DNA of 64,000 bases from Rhodoferax sp. (GCF_025354435.1 NZ_JANXMU010000032.1:163526-227525), one strand, 5' to 3'. Counted from the first letter of the stretch, positions 1 through 9,259 are shown. Numbers and translations are program-made. The notes: generated from the sequence alone by a model not told the origin.

Positions 1-84
1 TTCGACCGCCTCAAAACCCTGGGCCATGGCCTGCGCCATGACGACATAGCGCAACTCGGCTTGGGTTTGGATGATGCTGCATAA
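1..84 (+). other. left-edge fragment, possible gene tail, strand uncertain
   Basis: An open frame runs in from the left edge and ends at TAA 82-84 on the plus strand (last residues GLGLDDAA). A minus-strand frame across the same bases is also open and has higher GC3, but it shows no clear start near 84. Too little is present to choose a strand or name a product. Confidence 0.2.
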
Positions 85-87
85 ATT

Positions 88-155
88 TATAAAAAATAAG
101 GCTCTAGCGTAGATAGCACCTACGCTAGTAGCTACATATTTTGTAGCAGATACAT
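88..155. repeat. dispersed palindromic element, copy 1
   Basis: Arms CTAGCGTA (104-111) and TACGCTAG (121-128) form a perfect 8-bp inverted repeat. It is flanked by an A/T-rich left edge and by a right extension TAGCTAC...TTTGTAGCAGAT. This is the fullest copy of the family that recurs through the window. Here it lies upstream of the chemoreceptor gene. Confidence 0.75.
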
Positions 156-228
156 TTATTGACAGTTTGCTGTAAGCCGGGTCCGATAGAAGCCTATCTG
201 TGCCCCCTATAACAAGCGAGACAAGCGC

Positions 229-1746
229 ATGATTTTCCAAACCGTGTTTTCACCCGGCCTGTGGCTGATGCGGCGCTTGCGCCTGGGCGGCAAGATTTTT
301 CTGCTGGCGGCGGTACTGCTGGTCACGCCGGTAACAGTGCTGCTGCAGTTCGCCCTGGGTAACACCGGCGGCGTGGGCATGGCCTGGCTCAGCGGCCTGT
401 GCGTGCTGCTGTCCATCTACCTGCTGCTGGCCTTCTACGCCAGCTTCACCCAGGACCTGGCCCAGGTGCGCCAGGCCATGGACCAGGTGGTCAAAGGCGA
501 TTTACGCCTGCGTCTGGTGCAGCGCGGTACGGATGAACTGGCGGCACTGGCTGCAGCTACCCAGCAGATCGGGGCCACGGTATCGGCCATGGTGGCCAAC
601 GTGCGCAGCAACGCGGCCTTTGTGGCGCATTCGGGCAAAAGCCTGGCCAGCGGCAACCGCGCCCTATCGGACCGCACCGAGCAGCAAGCCGCCAACCTGG
701 AGCAAACCGCCGCCAGCGTAGAACAACTCTCCAGCACCGTACAAGACACCGCACAAACCGCCAGCCAGGCCAACGCCCAGGCCGCCCGCGTGCGCGATGC
801 CGCCAACCTGGGTGCTACCACGATGGCCGAAGCCATTGCCTCGGTGGAAGCCATCCAGGGCAGCGCCAAGCGCATGGACGAAATCGTTGGCGTGATCGAC
901 GGCCTGGCCTTCCAGACCAACATCCTGGCGCTGAACGCCGCGGTAGAAGCCGCCCGCGCAGGCGAATCGGGCCGCGGCTTTGCCGTGGTGGCCAGCGAAG
1001 TGCGCTCCCTGGCACAGCGCTCGGCCGAGGCCTCCAAAGAAATCCGCCAGCTTATCGGTGCCTCCAGCACCCAGGTGGGCAGCAGCGTGCAAAAGATCCG
1101 CACCGCGGGCAGCAGCATCACCGCCATCGTCAGCGGCATCCGCGACGTGGCGGCCAACATGGCGCAAATCTCCACCTCCAGCGCCGAGCAAAGCACCGGC
1201 CTGAGCGAAATTACCTCCGCCGTGCGCCAGTTGGATGAGATCACACAGCAAAACGCCCAGATGGTGGAGCACGCCGTGACCCAGGCCTCGACCCTGGAAA
1301 ACCGCGCCTCCACCCTGGTCGAAGCCGTGGCCCTGTTCAAGCTGCAGCAAGGTTCGGCCGAAGAAGCCATCGCCCTGGTAGACCGGGCCCTGGCGCACCG
1401 CCGCCGGGGTGGCTCGCGCGACAGCTTCTTGCGCGACCTGACCCAACCTACCCAGGGCTTTTTTGACCGCGACATGTACGTGTTTGTGTTGGACCGCAGC
1501 GGCAGCTACGTGGCCTTTGGTGGCAACCCGGCCAAGGTTGGCACCCGCGTGCAGGACATTGCCGGTATCGACGGCGCAGGCCTGCTGCACGCCATCTACG
1601 CCCAGGCCGAGCACGAGCCCGGCTGGGTGGAATACGACATCACCAACCCCACCACCGGCCGGGTGCAGACCAAGATGTCGTTTGTGCTGCTGGTGGATGA
1701 TTTGGCGGTGGGCTGCGGGGTCTACAAGAACTTGGTTGTGGCATAG
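229..1746 (+). CDS. methyl-accepting chemotaxis protein with C-terminal Cache-like domain
   Basis: A chemoreceptor that should pass sensory input to CheA/CheW. Two hydrophobic segments near residues 20-65 are separated by only a short loop, so there is almost no periplasmic sensor domain. A HAMP region follows (about 65-115), then a long coiled-coil signalling domain with the highly conserved hairpin tip near residues 220-270 ([19 protein letters not shown]). Unusually, residues from about 415 to the end resemble a single Cache_2 domain ([21 protein letters not shown]), placed after the signalling domain and therefore predicted to be cytoplasmic. The ATG at 229 is chosen because it directly precedes the membrane segment. 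A TTGACA at 159-164 and CCGATA at 183-188 may be promoter parts, but the spacing is imperfect. Confidence 0.93.
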   Translation: MIFQTVFSPGLWLMRRLRLGGKIFLLAAVLLVTPVTVLLQFALGNTGGVGMAWLSGLCVLLSIYLLLAFYASFTQDLAQVRQAMDQVVKGDLRLRLVQRGTDELAALAAATQQIGATVSAMVANVRSNAAFVAHSGKSLASGNRALSDRTEQQAANLEQTAASVEQLSSTVQDTAQTASQANAQAARVRDAANLGATTMAEAIASVEAIQGSAKRMDEIVGVIDGLAFQTNILALNAAVEAARAGESGRGFAVVASEVRSLAQRSAEASKEIRQLIGASSTQVGSSVQKIRTAGSSITAIVSGIRDVAANMAQISTSSAEQSTGLSEITSAVRQLDEITQQNAQMVEHAVTQASTLENRASTLVEAVALFKLQQGSAEEAIALVDRALAHRRRGGSRDSFLRDLTQPTQGFFDRDMYVFVLDRSGSYVAFGGNPAKVGTRVQDIAGIDGAGLLHAIYAQAEHEPGWVEYDITNPTTGRVQTKMSFVLLVDDLAVGCGVYKNLVVA

Positions 1747-1770
1747 CGCGTAGACACCGCAGTCACACGC

Positions 1771-1817
1771 AAAAAGAGCTATCCGTGCTGGTTACACCAG
1801 CACGGATAGCTCTTTTT
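1771..1817. terminator. bidirectional intrinsic terminator, 21-bp perfect palindrome
   Basis: Two 21-base arms (1771-1791 and 1797-1817) are perfectly complementary around the 5-base loop TTACA. The arms begin with AAAAAGAGCTATC and end with GATAGCTCTTTTT, so a T-run follows the hairpin on both strands. It lies between the convergent chemoreceptor and alaS genes and can stop both. The AGAGCTATC edge matches the edge of the dispersed palindromic family. Confidence 0.85.
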
Positions 1818-1880
1818 TTGATAGTAAAAAAGACGGCGACCCAGTTTCTAGCGCAAAGTAAAAAGCAAGCCTTCCAGAAA

Positions 1881-1970
1881 CACCGCAGAACTGGCTTTGC
1901 CAGGCTGCTGGTGTTACCCCCTGCAAGGGGGTTGGCGAAAGATGCGAAGCACTGCCGCCTGGGGGGGGCC
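1881..1970. repeat. GC-rich intergenic repeat family 2, copy A
   Basis: The segment beginning ACCGCAGAACTGGCT and continuing through GGTGTTACCCCCTGCAAGG matches a second segment at 25402-25460 with scattered substitutions. It lies directly after the alaS stop codon on the alaS strand. It holds several small inverted blocks (CCCCCTGCAAGGGGG) but no coding potential. Confidence 0.6.
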
Positions 1971-1973
1971 AAA

Positions 1974-4616
1974 TTACACGCGTTCTGCCACCCAGGCCTG
2001 CACGGAAGCCAGCGCCGCTGGCAGTTTGCCCGGCTCGGTGCCACCGGCCATGGCCATGTCGGGCTTGCCGCCGCCTTTGCCGCCGAGTTGGCTGGCGACG
2101 AAGTTGGCCAGGGCACCGGCTTGGACCTTACCGACGCTGTCCTTGGTCACGCCGACGGCGATCTGCACCTTGTCGCCGTCTACAGCGGCCAGCACGATGA
2201 CGGCAGTTTTCAGCTTGTCTTTGAGCTTGTCCATGGTGTCGCGCAGGGTCTTGGTGTCGGCGCCTTCGAGCTTGGCGGCCAGCAGCTTGATGCCGTTGAT
2301 GTCGATAGCGCTGTTGACCAGCTCATCGCCCTGGCTGGAAGCCAGTTTGCCCTTGAGCTGGGCGACTTCTTTTTCCAGCGCCTTGATGCTGTCCAGGGCC
2401 AGCGTGACGCGGGCTTGCAGCTCGGTGGGCTGGACCTTGAAGCTGCCTGCAGCCTGGGTCACGGTGCGTTCCAGCTCTTGCAGATAGGCCAAAGCGCCTT
2501 CGCCGGTGATGGCTTCGATACGGCGGATACCTGCGGCCACGCCGCCCTCGCCCACCACCTTGAACAGACCGATGTCACCGGTGCGCTGCACGTGGGTGCC
2601 GCCGCAGAGTTCGCGGGTGGTGCCGATATCCAGCACGCGCACGACTTCGCCGTACTTTTCACCAAACAGCATCATCGCGCCGGTCTTTTGGGCCGATTCG
2701 ATATCCATCAGCTCGGCCTTGGTGGCGACATTGGCCAGGATTTCGGCGTTGACTATTTGCTCGATCTGCAGGATTTGCGCGTCGGTCACCGGGGCGTTGT
2801 GGGTGAAGTCGAAGCGGGTACGTTCGGCATTCACCAGGCTGCCCTTTTGGTGCACATGCGTGCCCAGCACTGCGCGCAAGGCGGCGTGCATCAAATGGGT
2901 GACGGAGTGGTTGCGCTGGGTGGCGGCGCGCAAGGCAGTGTTGACCTGGGCGGTGACGGTGTCGCCCACGTTCAGCGTGCCCTGGGCCAGCGTGCCCTGG
3001 TGGCCAAACACGTCGGCCTTGATTTTTTGCGTGTCGCCGACCTCGAAGCGGGCGGTTGCGGACACCAGCTTGCCCTCGTCGCCCACCTGGCCGCCAGACT
3101 CGGCGTAGAACGGCGTGGTGTCCAGCACCACGGTGCCGGTTTGACCTTCTTTTAGGCTTGTAGCGTTGGTACCGTCTACATAGATAGCTACAACTTTCGC
3201 AGCAGACTCCAAAGCGGTGTAGCCCACGAACTGGTTGTCGGCACCGGTGTACTCCAGCGCGCGGTCCATCTTGAACTTGCCTGCGGCGCGGCCCTTGGCT
3301 TTTTGCGCCTCCATGGCGGCGGTGAAACCAGCTTCGTCCACCGACAGGCCGCGCTCGCGGCACACGTCCGCCGACAAGTCGAGCGGGAAGCCGTAGGTGT
3401 CGTGCAGCTTGAAAGCCACGTCGCCGGGCAGCACTTGCACGCCATCGGCCAGCGCGGCATTCAGAATTTCCATGCCCATCGCCAGGGTTTCAAAGAAACG
3501 CTCTTCTTCGACCTTCAGTACTTCGACGATGCGCTCTTGCTGCGCGGCCATGTGCGGGTACGCCGCGCCCATCAGCGCCACCAGGTCGGGCACCAGCTTG
3601 TGGAAGAACGGTTGGGTCTGGCCCAGCAGGTAGCCGTGGCGGACCGCGCGGCGGATGATGCGGCGCTGCACGTAGCCGCGGCCTTCGTTGCCGGGGATTA
3701 CGCCGTCGCTGACGAGGAAGGAGGTGGCGCGGATGTGGTCGGCGATGACGCGCAGGCTCTTGTGGCCCAGATCTTGTTCACCGGTTTCGCGCGATGCGGC
3801 CTTGATCAGTGCGTCAAAAATGTCGATTTCGTAGTTGCTGTGCACGTGCTGCAAGATGGCGGCCAGGCGCTCCAGGCCCATGCCGGTGTCCACGCAGGGG
3901 GCGGGCAGCGGGCTGACCGAGCCATCTTCGGCCATGTTGAACTGCATGAACACGTTGTTCCAGATCTCGATGAAGCGGTCGCCGTCTTCACCGGGGCTGC
4001 CTGGGGGGCCGCCGGGGATGTGGTCGCCGTGGTCGTAGAAGATCTCGCTGCAGGGGCCGCAGGGGCCGGTGTCGGCCATCATCCAGAAGTTGTCGGACTT
4101 GTAGCGGCCGCCCTTGTTGTCACCGATGCGGATTACACGCTCGGGCGGCAGGCCGATTTCTTTGGTCCAGATGTCATAGGCTTCGTCGTCTTCTTCGTAG
4201 ACCGTGGCCAGCAGGCGGTCGGCGGGGAGCTTGTAGACCTGGGTCAGCAGTTCCCAGGCCCAGTTCAGCGACTCGCGCTTGAAGTAGTCGCCAAAGCTCC
4301 AGTTGCCCATCATCTCGAAGAAGGTGTGGTGGCGCGCGGTGTAGCCCACGTTTTCCAAGTCGTTGTGCTTGCCACCGGCGCGCAGGCAGGCCTGGACCGA
4401 CGCGGCGCGCACGTAGGGGCGCTTGTCGGTGCCCAGGAACACGTCCTTGAACTGCACCATGCCGGAGTTGGTGAACATCAGCGTGGGGTCGTTGCCCGGC
4501 ACCAACGAGCTGCTGGCCACCACGGTGTGGCCCTTGGAGGCAAAGAAGTCGAGAAAGGTCTTGCGGATGTCGGCAACGGTAAAAACGGGTGCCAGTGCGG
4601 GTGCGGGGGTGCTCAT
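1974..4616 (-). CDS. alaS: alanyl-tRNA synthetase
   Basis: Attaches alanine to tRNA-Ala and edits mischarged Ser/Gly-tRNA. The 880-residue protein is the usual bacterial length. The class II catalytic core is N-terminal ([18 protein letters not shown] near residue 95). The editing-site zinc motif is split as HSVTH near residue 572 and CGGTH near 673. A C-terminal coiled-coil/C-Ala region follows. An upstream in-frame ATG at 4799 would add 61 residues unlike AlaRS, so the ATG at 4616 ([12 protein letters not shown]) is chosen. Residues about 474-489, between the catalytic and editing regions, are encoded by a stretch resembling the intergenic palindrome family. An inverted repeat upstream could serve autoregulation. 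Confidence 0.97.
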   Translation of the reverse strand: MSTPAPALAPVFTVADIRKTFLDFFASKGHTVVASSSLVPGNDPTLMFTNSGMVQFKDVFLGTDKRPYVRAASVQACLRAGGKHNDLENVGYTARHHTFFEMMGNWSFGDYFKRESLNWAWELLTQVYKLPADRLLATVYEEDDEAYDIWTKEIGLPPERVIRIGDNKGGRYKSDNFWMMADTGPCGPCSEIFYDHGDHIPGGPPGSPGEDGDRFIEIWNNVFMQFNMAEDGSVSPLPAPCVDTGMGLERLAAILQHVHSNYEIDIFDALIKAASRETGEQDLGHKSLRVIADHIRATSFLVSDGVIPGNEGRGYVQRRIIRRAVRHGYLLGQTQPFFHKLVPDLVALMGAAYPHMAAQQERIVEVLKVEEERFFETLAMGMEILNAALADGVQVLPGDVAFKLHDTYGFPLDLSADVCRERGLSVDEAGFTAAMEAQKAKGRAAGKFKMDRALEYTGADNQFVGYTALESAAKVVAIYVDGTNATSLKEGQTGTVVLDTTPFYAESGGQVGDEGKLVSATARFEVGDTQKIKADVFGHQGTLAQGTLNVGDTVTAQVNTALRAATQRNHSVTHLMHAALRAVLGTHVHQKGSLVNAERTRFDFTHNAPVTDAQILQIEQIVNAEILANVATKAELMDIESAQKTGAMMLFGEKYGEVVRVLDIGTTRELCGGTHVQRTGDIGLFKVVGEGGVAAGIRRIEAITGEGALAYLQELERTVTQAAGSFKVQPTELQARVTLALDSIKALEKEVAQLKGKLASSQGDELVNSAIDINGIKLLAAKLEGADTKTLRDTMDKLKDKLKTAVIVLAAVDGDKVQIAVGVTKDSVGKVQAGALANFVASQLGGKGGGKPDMAMAGGTEPGKLPAALASVQAWVAERV
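3148..3197. repeat. dispersed palindromic element inside alaS
   Basis: The plus-strand bases from TAGGCTTGTAGCG (starting 3153) to ATAGCTAC match the reverse complement of the intergenic copy at 19366-19419. The match is ungapped, about 28 of 39 positions by hand count. The stretch is A/T-richer than the surrounding gene and encodes [16 protein letters not shown] without breaking the frame. Confidence 0.55.
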
Positions 4617-4664
4617 AAGCGTGGAGTCTCGTAGAAAATCGTTACGCCAGCCGGGGCCGTGGCG

Positions 4665-4714
4665 CTGGTAAAAGGCAGGGGCTGGGCCCCAACCAAAGGG
4701 CGGAATTTTACCAG
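4665..4714. promoter_or_regulatory. inverted repeat in the alaS upstream region
   Basis: CTGGTAAAA (4665-4673) and TTTTACCAG (4706-4714) are perfect 9-bp complementary arms. They enclose a GC-rich 32-base loop that contains GGGGCTGGGCCCC. The repeat lies 49-98 bases upstream of the alaS ATG. E. coli AlaRS represses its own gene by binding a palindrome near the promoter, so an operator or leader hairpin is a reasonable inference. Confidence 0.4.
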
Positions 4715-4752
4715 CCGGGTGCCTCCAGCTCCGGCGCACGCCGGCTCCGCCG

Positions 4753-4795
4753 AATGCTATGCAAATAAGAGCTACTAGCGTATACAGACCATGCA
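4753..4795. repeat. dispersed palindromic element, partial copy upstream of alaS
   Basis: AATAAGAGCTACTAGCGTATAC carries the AGCTAC edge and the TAGCGTA core of the family, split here over consecutive bases. The distal arm is degraded. It lies between alaS and tRNA-Gly. Confidence 0.5.
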
Positions 4796-4864
4796 CCAAC
4801 GGCCTTTTTGGCTTAAATTTTCAACGGCACGCCCGCAAGCCAGCACCACCCCACGCGGGGCTCC

Positions 4865-4870
4865 TATAAT
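4865..4870 (+). promoter_or_regulatory. probable -10 box of the tRNA-Gly promoter
   Basis: A perfect TATAAT lies 24 bases before the first tRNA base. It is preceded by a GC-rich palindrome (CCCCACGCGGGG). No good -35 box is visible 16-18 bases upstream. Confidence 0.5.
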
Positions 4871-4894
4871 CCAGTGACTTCAACGTGATGTTAA

Positions 4895-4968
4895 GCGGGT
4901 GTAGTTCAATGGTAGAACGCTAGCTTCCCAAGCTCGATACGAGGGTTCGATCCCCTTCACCCGCTCCA
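4895..4968 (+). tRNA. glyU: tRNA-Gly (anticodon CCC)
   Basis: A 74-base cloverleaf with encoded CCA. The acceptor stem GCGGGTG pairs with CACCCGC. The D arm is GTTCAATGGTAGAAC and the T loop TTCGATC. The 7-base anticodon loop TTCCCAA gives CCC, which reads GGG. In the anticodon stem CTAGC/GCTCG the second pair is a T-C mismatch, where a fully paired stem would be expected. The gene is otherwise canonical. Confidence 0.95.
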
Positions 4969-5032
4969 AGTCCCTCCTTGCATCTCTGGCCCCGCGCCAA
5001 TGCCTGCGCAGCCTCTCTCGGGAGTTCGCAGC

Positions 5033-6181
5033 ATGTTTTTCACCCCCGCCCCCTGTATGTTGTTAACCGCTGCTCTGGCCCTGGTGGCCTGTGGCGGTGG
5101 TGGAAGTAGCGCAGCCACTCCGCCAGCAGCCGTGGTGGCCCCCACCATCACCACGCTGAACAGCAGTCTGTCCAGCCCCTGGGGCATGGCGGTGTTGCCA
5201 TCGGGTGAATTGCTGGTCACCCAGAAGAGCGGTAGCCTGCTGCGGCTCAGTGCCAATGGTGCCAGTAGCACGCCCATCAGCGGCATCTTGCCCGTGAACG
5301 ACAGCGGCCAGGGCGGCTTGCTGGGCCTGGCACTGGACCCAGACTTTGCCACTGCGCCGTGGGTCTATTGGGCATATTCAGAGCCTGGCAGCGGCAGCGA
5401 GGCCGGGTTGACCGGCACCGCCGTGGCGCGGGGTCGGCTGGTAGGCAATGCGCTGCTGGACGTGGCCGTGCTGTTTCGCCAGCAGCCCAAAACCACGGGT
5501 TCGGGCCACTTCGGGTCGCGGCTGGTGTTTGCCCGCGACAAAACCCTGTTCATCACGCTGGGCGAGCGGCAAAAGTTCAGCCCGGCCCAAGACCTGGCGC
5601 AGACCCTGGGCAAGGTGGTGCGCATCGCCCGCGATGGCAGCATCCCTGCGGACAACCCGGCGCTGGGGGCCAGCGCCCTGCCCGGCATCTGGAGCCTGGG
5701 GCACCGCAATCCGCAGGGTGCCGCCCTGCACCCGGATACCGGCGAGCTGTGGGTCAGCGAGCACGGGCCCCAAGGCGGTGACGAGATCAACATTGCCCGC
5801 GCCGGGGCCAACTACGGCTGGCCGGTCAAAAGCTATGGCTGCAACTACGGCGACCCGGTGGGCGATGCCTGCCGCATTGGTGGCGGCGTGCACGCCCCGG
5901 CATTTGTGGAGCCGTTAACCTATTGGGTGCCCACATCGGTGGCCCCGGCAGGGCTCATGTTCTACACCGGCAATCTGATACCGCAGTGGAAGGGGAATTT
6001 ATTCTCGGGTTCATTGGCGGGCCAGGCGCTGTGGCGCATGGCCATTGGCCCCAACGCCGTACTGACCCGCGAAGCACTCCTCACAGACCGCAAAGAACGC
6101 TTTCGCGACGTGGCACAGGCCCAGGACGGGTCCATTTTGCTGCTGACCGACAGCGGAAAACTACTGCGGCTGGCCCCTTAA
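5033..6181 (+). CDS. PQQ-dependent aldose sugar dehydrogenase-like lipoprotein
   Basis: Resembles the soluble aldose sugar dehydrogenase (YliI/Asd) family, beta-propeller enzymes that oxidise sugars in the periplasm with PQQ. The start MFFTPAPC at 5033 is followed by a lipoprotein signal ending LVAC (Cys 20) and a Gly-rich linker, so the protein should be anchored to a membrane. Family signatures are visible: SSPWGMAVLPSGELLVTQKSG, GGLLGLALDPDF, GHRNPQG, SEHGPQGGDEINI and NYGWPVKSYG. An earlier in-frame ATG exists at 5000. It follows tRNA-Gly and precedes another predicted lipoprotein gene on the same strand. No PQQ synthesis genes are in the window. Confidence 0.88.
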   Translation: MFFTPAPCMLLTAALALVACGGGGSSAATPPAAVVAPTITTLNSSLSSPWGMAVLPSGELLVTQKSGSLLRLSANGASSTPISGILPVNDSGQGGLLGLALDPDFATAPWVYWAYSEPGSGSEAGLTGTAVARGRLVGNALLDVAVLFRQQPKTTGSGHFGSRLVFARDKTLFITLGERQKFSPAQDLAQTLGKVVRIARDGSIPADNPALGASALPGIWSLGHRNPQGAALHPDTGELWVSEHGPQGGDEINIARAGANYGWPVKSYGCNYGDPVGDACRIGGGVHAPAFVEPLTYWVPTSVAPAGLMFYTGNLIPQWKGNLFSGSLAGQALWRMAIGPNAVLTREALLTDRKERFRDVAQAQDGSILLLTDSGKLLRLAP

Positions 6182-6311
6182 CCCCCTGCAGTGCTCTCGT
6201 AAAGACCCTACCCGCGGCGACACAAGTTACCCGTAGAAACCACGTCTGTCACGTAAAGTTCATTCGGCCTGGGTATGCTAGCAAAGTGACTTCACCCACA
6301 AGGACTTTGCG

Positions 6312-8681
6312 TTGAAAACTCTGCCCCACTCCCTCTACTTCAAAACGCGCCACTCTGCATGGGCCCTGTGGGGTGGCATGGCGCTCAGCGCCCTGGTGCT
6401 AGCTGGCTGTGCTGGCGACGGCGATAGCAACGGTGTCAACATCCAGGGCGTTGCCGCCACCGGTGCGGCCATGGCCAACGCCAGCGTGGTCGCCAAATGC
6501 ACAGCGGGAACGGCATCGGGCAAAACAGCGGTCAACGGCAGCTATGCGCTGTTTGTGCCCAACGGTGCTTTCCCGTGTGCCATCGAAGTGTCGGATGGCA
6601 GCCGCAAGCTGCATTCGGTGGCGAACAGCAGCACACTCAGTGCGGTAGCCCATGCCACACCACTGACCGAGCAACTGGTGGGTCAACTGTCTGCCGACAC
6701 GGCGGCATTTTTTGACGGCTACAGCGCCACTACCGCGGCCAGCCTGAGCCCCAGCACTCTCAAGGCAGCGCAGGATGCCGTGTTTGCGTCGCTGGCCGCC
6801 AATGGGCTGGCGGTGCCCAGCAGCCTGACCAATCTGCTGGAGGGCGCTCTGGTCGCCAAAACGAGTGCCCAAGCGGGCAACGACTACGACCAATTTCTGG
6901 ACACCGTGGCCGCCAAGCCGGTCAACGTGAAAATGATTGCGCTGAACGATTTCCACGGCAACATCGAACCCACGTCAGAAACCAATGGCGGCTCGGTGGT
7001 ACTGCCCAATGGCGGCTCGGGTCAGCGGGTGGCGGTGGGCGGAGCCGCCTACCTGGCCACCGTGGTGAAGAACCTGAAGGCCAAGAACCCCAACAACATC
7101 ATGGTGGGCGCGGGCGACATGGTGGGTGCATCCCCATTTGCCTCCAGCATCACCCACGACGAAGCCAGCATCGACGTGCTGAACCAGATCGGGCTGGAAG
7201 TGACATCGGTGGGCAACCACGAGTTTGACCACGGCATCGCCGAGCTCAAGCGCCAACAAAACGGCGGCTGCTACCCGGCATCGGGCAGCGTGGGTGTGGT
7301 GGGCAAAGACACCTGCCTGATCGACGGCAAGTTCCCCGGAGCCAAGTTCAAATACCTGACGGCCAACGTGGTGGACACCGCCACCGGCAAGCCCATCTTG
7401 GCGGCCACTTACATCAAGCGCTTTGGTACCGTCAGCGTGGGATTCATTGGTCTGACGCTACAAGGCACATCGGCCCTGGTGGGCTCCACCGGCGTGGCCG
7501 GGCTGCGGTTTGACGAAGAATCGGCCACCATCAACCAGTACGCAGCCCAGCTCAAGGCCAACGGCATCACTGCCGTGGTGGTGCTGATCCACCAGGGTGG
7601 CCAAACCACCGCCACCACGGTCAACGACAAGACCTGCCCCGGCCTGAGCGGCGATATTCTGCCCATCATGGACAAGCTGAGCAGCAATGTGGACGTGGTG
7701 GTCAGCGGCCACACCCACCAGGAATATGTGTGCAACTACGCCGCCAAAGCCGCGGGTAAAAACATTTTGCTCACCTCCACCGGCTTTTACGGCGGTGCCG
7801 TGAGCGAAATCGACCTGACCCTGCAGCCCAGCAAGGGCATGGTGGCCTCGGTGGCCAACACGGTGCCGGTGATCCGTGCTGCCGGCAGCTACACGGTGGC
7901 GACCTCGAACAACACGGTCATCCCGACCGGGTTCACCGCCGTGGCCCGTGACACGGCCATCGACGCGCTGGTCACCAAGTACGTGGCCATCTCCAAGATT
8001 GCCGGTTCGCAAGCCGTGGGCAGCATCACTGCCAGCATTACCCGCGCTTTCTTGCCCAATAGCACCACCCGCGACGAAACCACCGAAGGTGCCATGGGCG
8101 ACCTGCTGGCCGACACCTATCTGGCCGGTGTGCCCGGCGGCGCAGACTTTGCGCTGATGAACCCGGGCAGCGTGCGAGCCGATCTGGTCTATACCGGCAC
8201 CGGTACCGTCACCTTCAGCGACCTGGCCACCATCGAACCCTTTGGCAACACGCTGGTGACGCTGAACCTGACCGGCGCGCAGATCGTGCGGCTGCTAGAG
8301 CAGCAATGGGAATCGCCCAACCACACCGCCAAAACCAACACCGCCACCGGTGCGGTAGGCCGCTTGCTGCTGCCGTCGCAGGGGCTGACCTATACCTACG
8401 ACAACAACCAGCCCGCCGGTGCCGCCTCGGGCCAGGGCAACCGCATCGTGGCGGGCACCCTCAAGCTCCGTGGCGTGGCGATCGACCCGGCCAAGACCTA
8501 CAAGATCGCGACCAACAGCTTCCTGGGCACTGGCACCGGTGGTGACAACTTCACGGTGATGGCCACCCAGGGCAGCAACATCCTGGACACCAAAGTGTTG
8601 GACCTGGATGCCTTCATTGCCTACATGGGAGCCCACTCGCCCGTAAGCCCGCCTGCCGCACGGATTACCCGGCTTAACTAG
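6312..8681 (+). CDS. bifunctional metallophosphatase/5'-nucleotidase lipoprotein
   Basis: A UshA-type periplasmic nucleotidase. The start is TTG at 6312 with AAGGA eight bases upstream. A lipobox LAGC follows the signal segment. Residues about 38-200 form an extra N-terminal region: first a carboxypeptidase-regulatory-like fold (VNIQGVAATGAAMANASVVAKC), then a helical linker. The dimetal catalytic domain begins near residue 207 (NDFHGN) and contains GAGDMVG, GNHEFDHG (about 300) and SGHTHQEY (about 464). The C-terminal nucleotide-binding domain has MNPGSVRADL and TGAQIVRLLEQQW. The 789 residues exceed the roughly 550 of E. coli UshA because of the N-terminal addition. Confidence 0.9.
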   Translation: MKTLPHSLYFKTRHSAWALWGGMALSALVLAGCAGDGDSNGVNIQGVAATGAAMANASVVAKCTAGTASGKTAVNGSYALFVPNGAFPCAIEVSDGSRKLHSVANSSTLSAVAHATPLTEQLVGQLSADTAAFFDGYSATTAASLSPSTLKAAQDAVFASLAANGLAVPSSLTNLLEGALVAKTSAQAGNDYDQFLDTVAAKPVNVKMIALNDFHGNIEPTSETNGGSVVLPNGGSGQRVAVGGAAYLATVVKNLKAKNPNNIMVGAGDMVGASPFASSITHDEASIDVLNQIGLEVTSVGNHEFDHGIAELKRQQNGGCYPASGSVGVVGKDTCLIDGKFPGAKFKYLTANVVDTATGKPILAATYIKRFGTVSVGFIGLTLQGTSALVGSTGVAGLRFDEESATINQYAAQLKANGITAVVVLIHQGGQTTATTVNDKTCPGLSGDILPIMDKLSSNVDVVVSGHTHQEYVCNYAAKAAGKNILLTSTGFYGGAVSEIDLTLQPSKGMVASVANTVPVIRAAGSYTVATSNNTVIPTGFTAVARDTAIDALVTKYVAISKIAGSQAVGSITASITRAFLPNSTTRDETTEGAMGDLLADTYLAGVPGGADFALMNPGSVRADLVYTGTGTVTFSDLATIEPFGNTLVTLNLTGAQIVRLLEQQWESPNHTAKTNTATGAVGRLLLPSQGLTYTYDNNQPAGAASGQGNRIVAGTLKLRGVAIDPAKTYKIATNSFLGTGTGGDNFTVMATQGSNILDTKVLDLDAFIAYMGAHSPVSPPAARITRLN

Positions 8682-8694
8682 CAGGCCCTGCGGA

Positions 8695-9186
8695 ATGCCC
8701 CGTCAAAAGCTTCTTGTGTGCGCCCTGCTGTGGGCCCTGCCCTGCCACGCCCTGTGGGCCCACGCTCTGACCGAAAAAGAGCGCCAAACCGTGGCCGACG
8801 GGGCCCAGCAAGCGCAAACCAGTTGCTACAAAACCATCTACCGCGACACCAACGCCTACAGCCAGTGCATGCGTGACCTGGTGGAGCCGGAAAAGCGCAG
8901 CTCCTACAAACGCCTGGGCGCGGAGTACTTTGCCTATGTGGGCGCAATGGCCTATGTACGGGTGAGCCAAGCGGGTGCCGAGCAGGCGGCGGTCGAGTTC
9001 TTGCAAAAATACCGCAGCACCCAAAAACGCTTGGGCGTGGAAGACGAGGCCTTGTGCGCCACCGTGCCGGGCAACTGCACGGTGCGCATCGCGCAAAGCA
9101 AGGCGATGGAGGCCGCACCGCCCAAGGCACCGGCCATGGGTGTGCAATGCCTGGGCGGCGTGTGCCGCATTGCGCCCAAAGAATAA
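8695..9186 (+). CDS. secreted protein of unknown function
   Basis: A 163-residue protein with a clear Sec signal (LLVCALLWALPCHALWAHA). The mature part is helical and charged, with five Cys residues (SCYKTIY, QCMRDL, LCATVPGNC, QCLGGVC region) that could form disulfides in the periplasm. No family is recognised. It starts 13 bases after the nucleotidase gene, so the two are probably cotranscribed. Codon use is typical of the neighbours, which supports a real gene. Confidence 0.7.
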   Translation: MPRQKLLVCALLWALPCHALWAHALTEKERQTVADGAQQAQTSCYKTIYRDTNAYSQCMRDLVEPEKRSSYKRLGAEYFAYVGAMAYVRVSQAGAEQAAVEFLQKYRSTQKRLGVEDEALCATVPGNCTVRIAQSKAMEAAPPKAPAMGVQCLGGVCRIAPKE

Positions 9187-9192
9187 GCGCCA

Positions 9193-9259
9193 TGCTCTTG
9201 TTATAAAAAGCATAGCGCTATGTGTAGGCAGTACCTACGCTAGATGGCAATTTAATGCC
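9193..9259. repeat. dispersed palindromic element between convergent genes
   Basis: AAAAAGCATAGCGCTATG is followed by TGTAGGCAGTACCTACGC and TAGATGGCAATTTA. Here the core is split into two short palindromes. The copy fills the gap between the unknown secreted-protein gene and the convergent scoB gene and may help end transcription. Confidence 0.65.

Noticed and set aside
2506..3108. Long open frames on the plus strand opposite alaS, and similar ones opposite most minus-strand genes
   Set aside because: They mirror the codon structure of the true genes in a GC-rich genome and show Ala/His/Gly-rich nonsense proteins.
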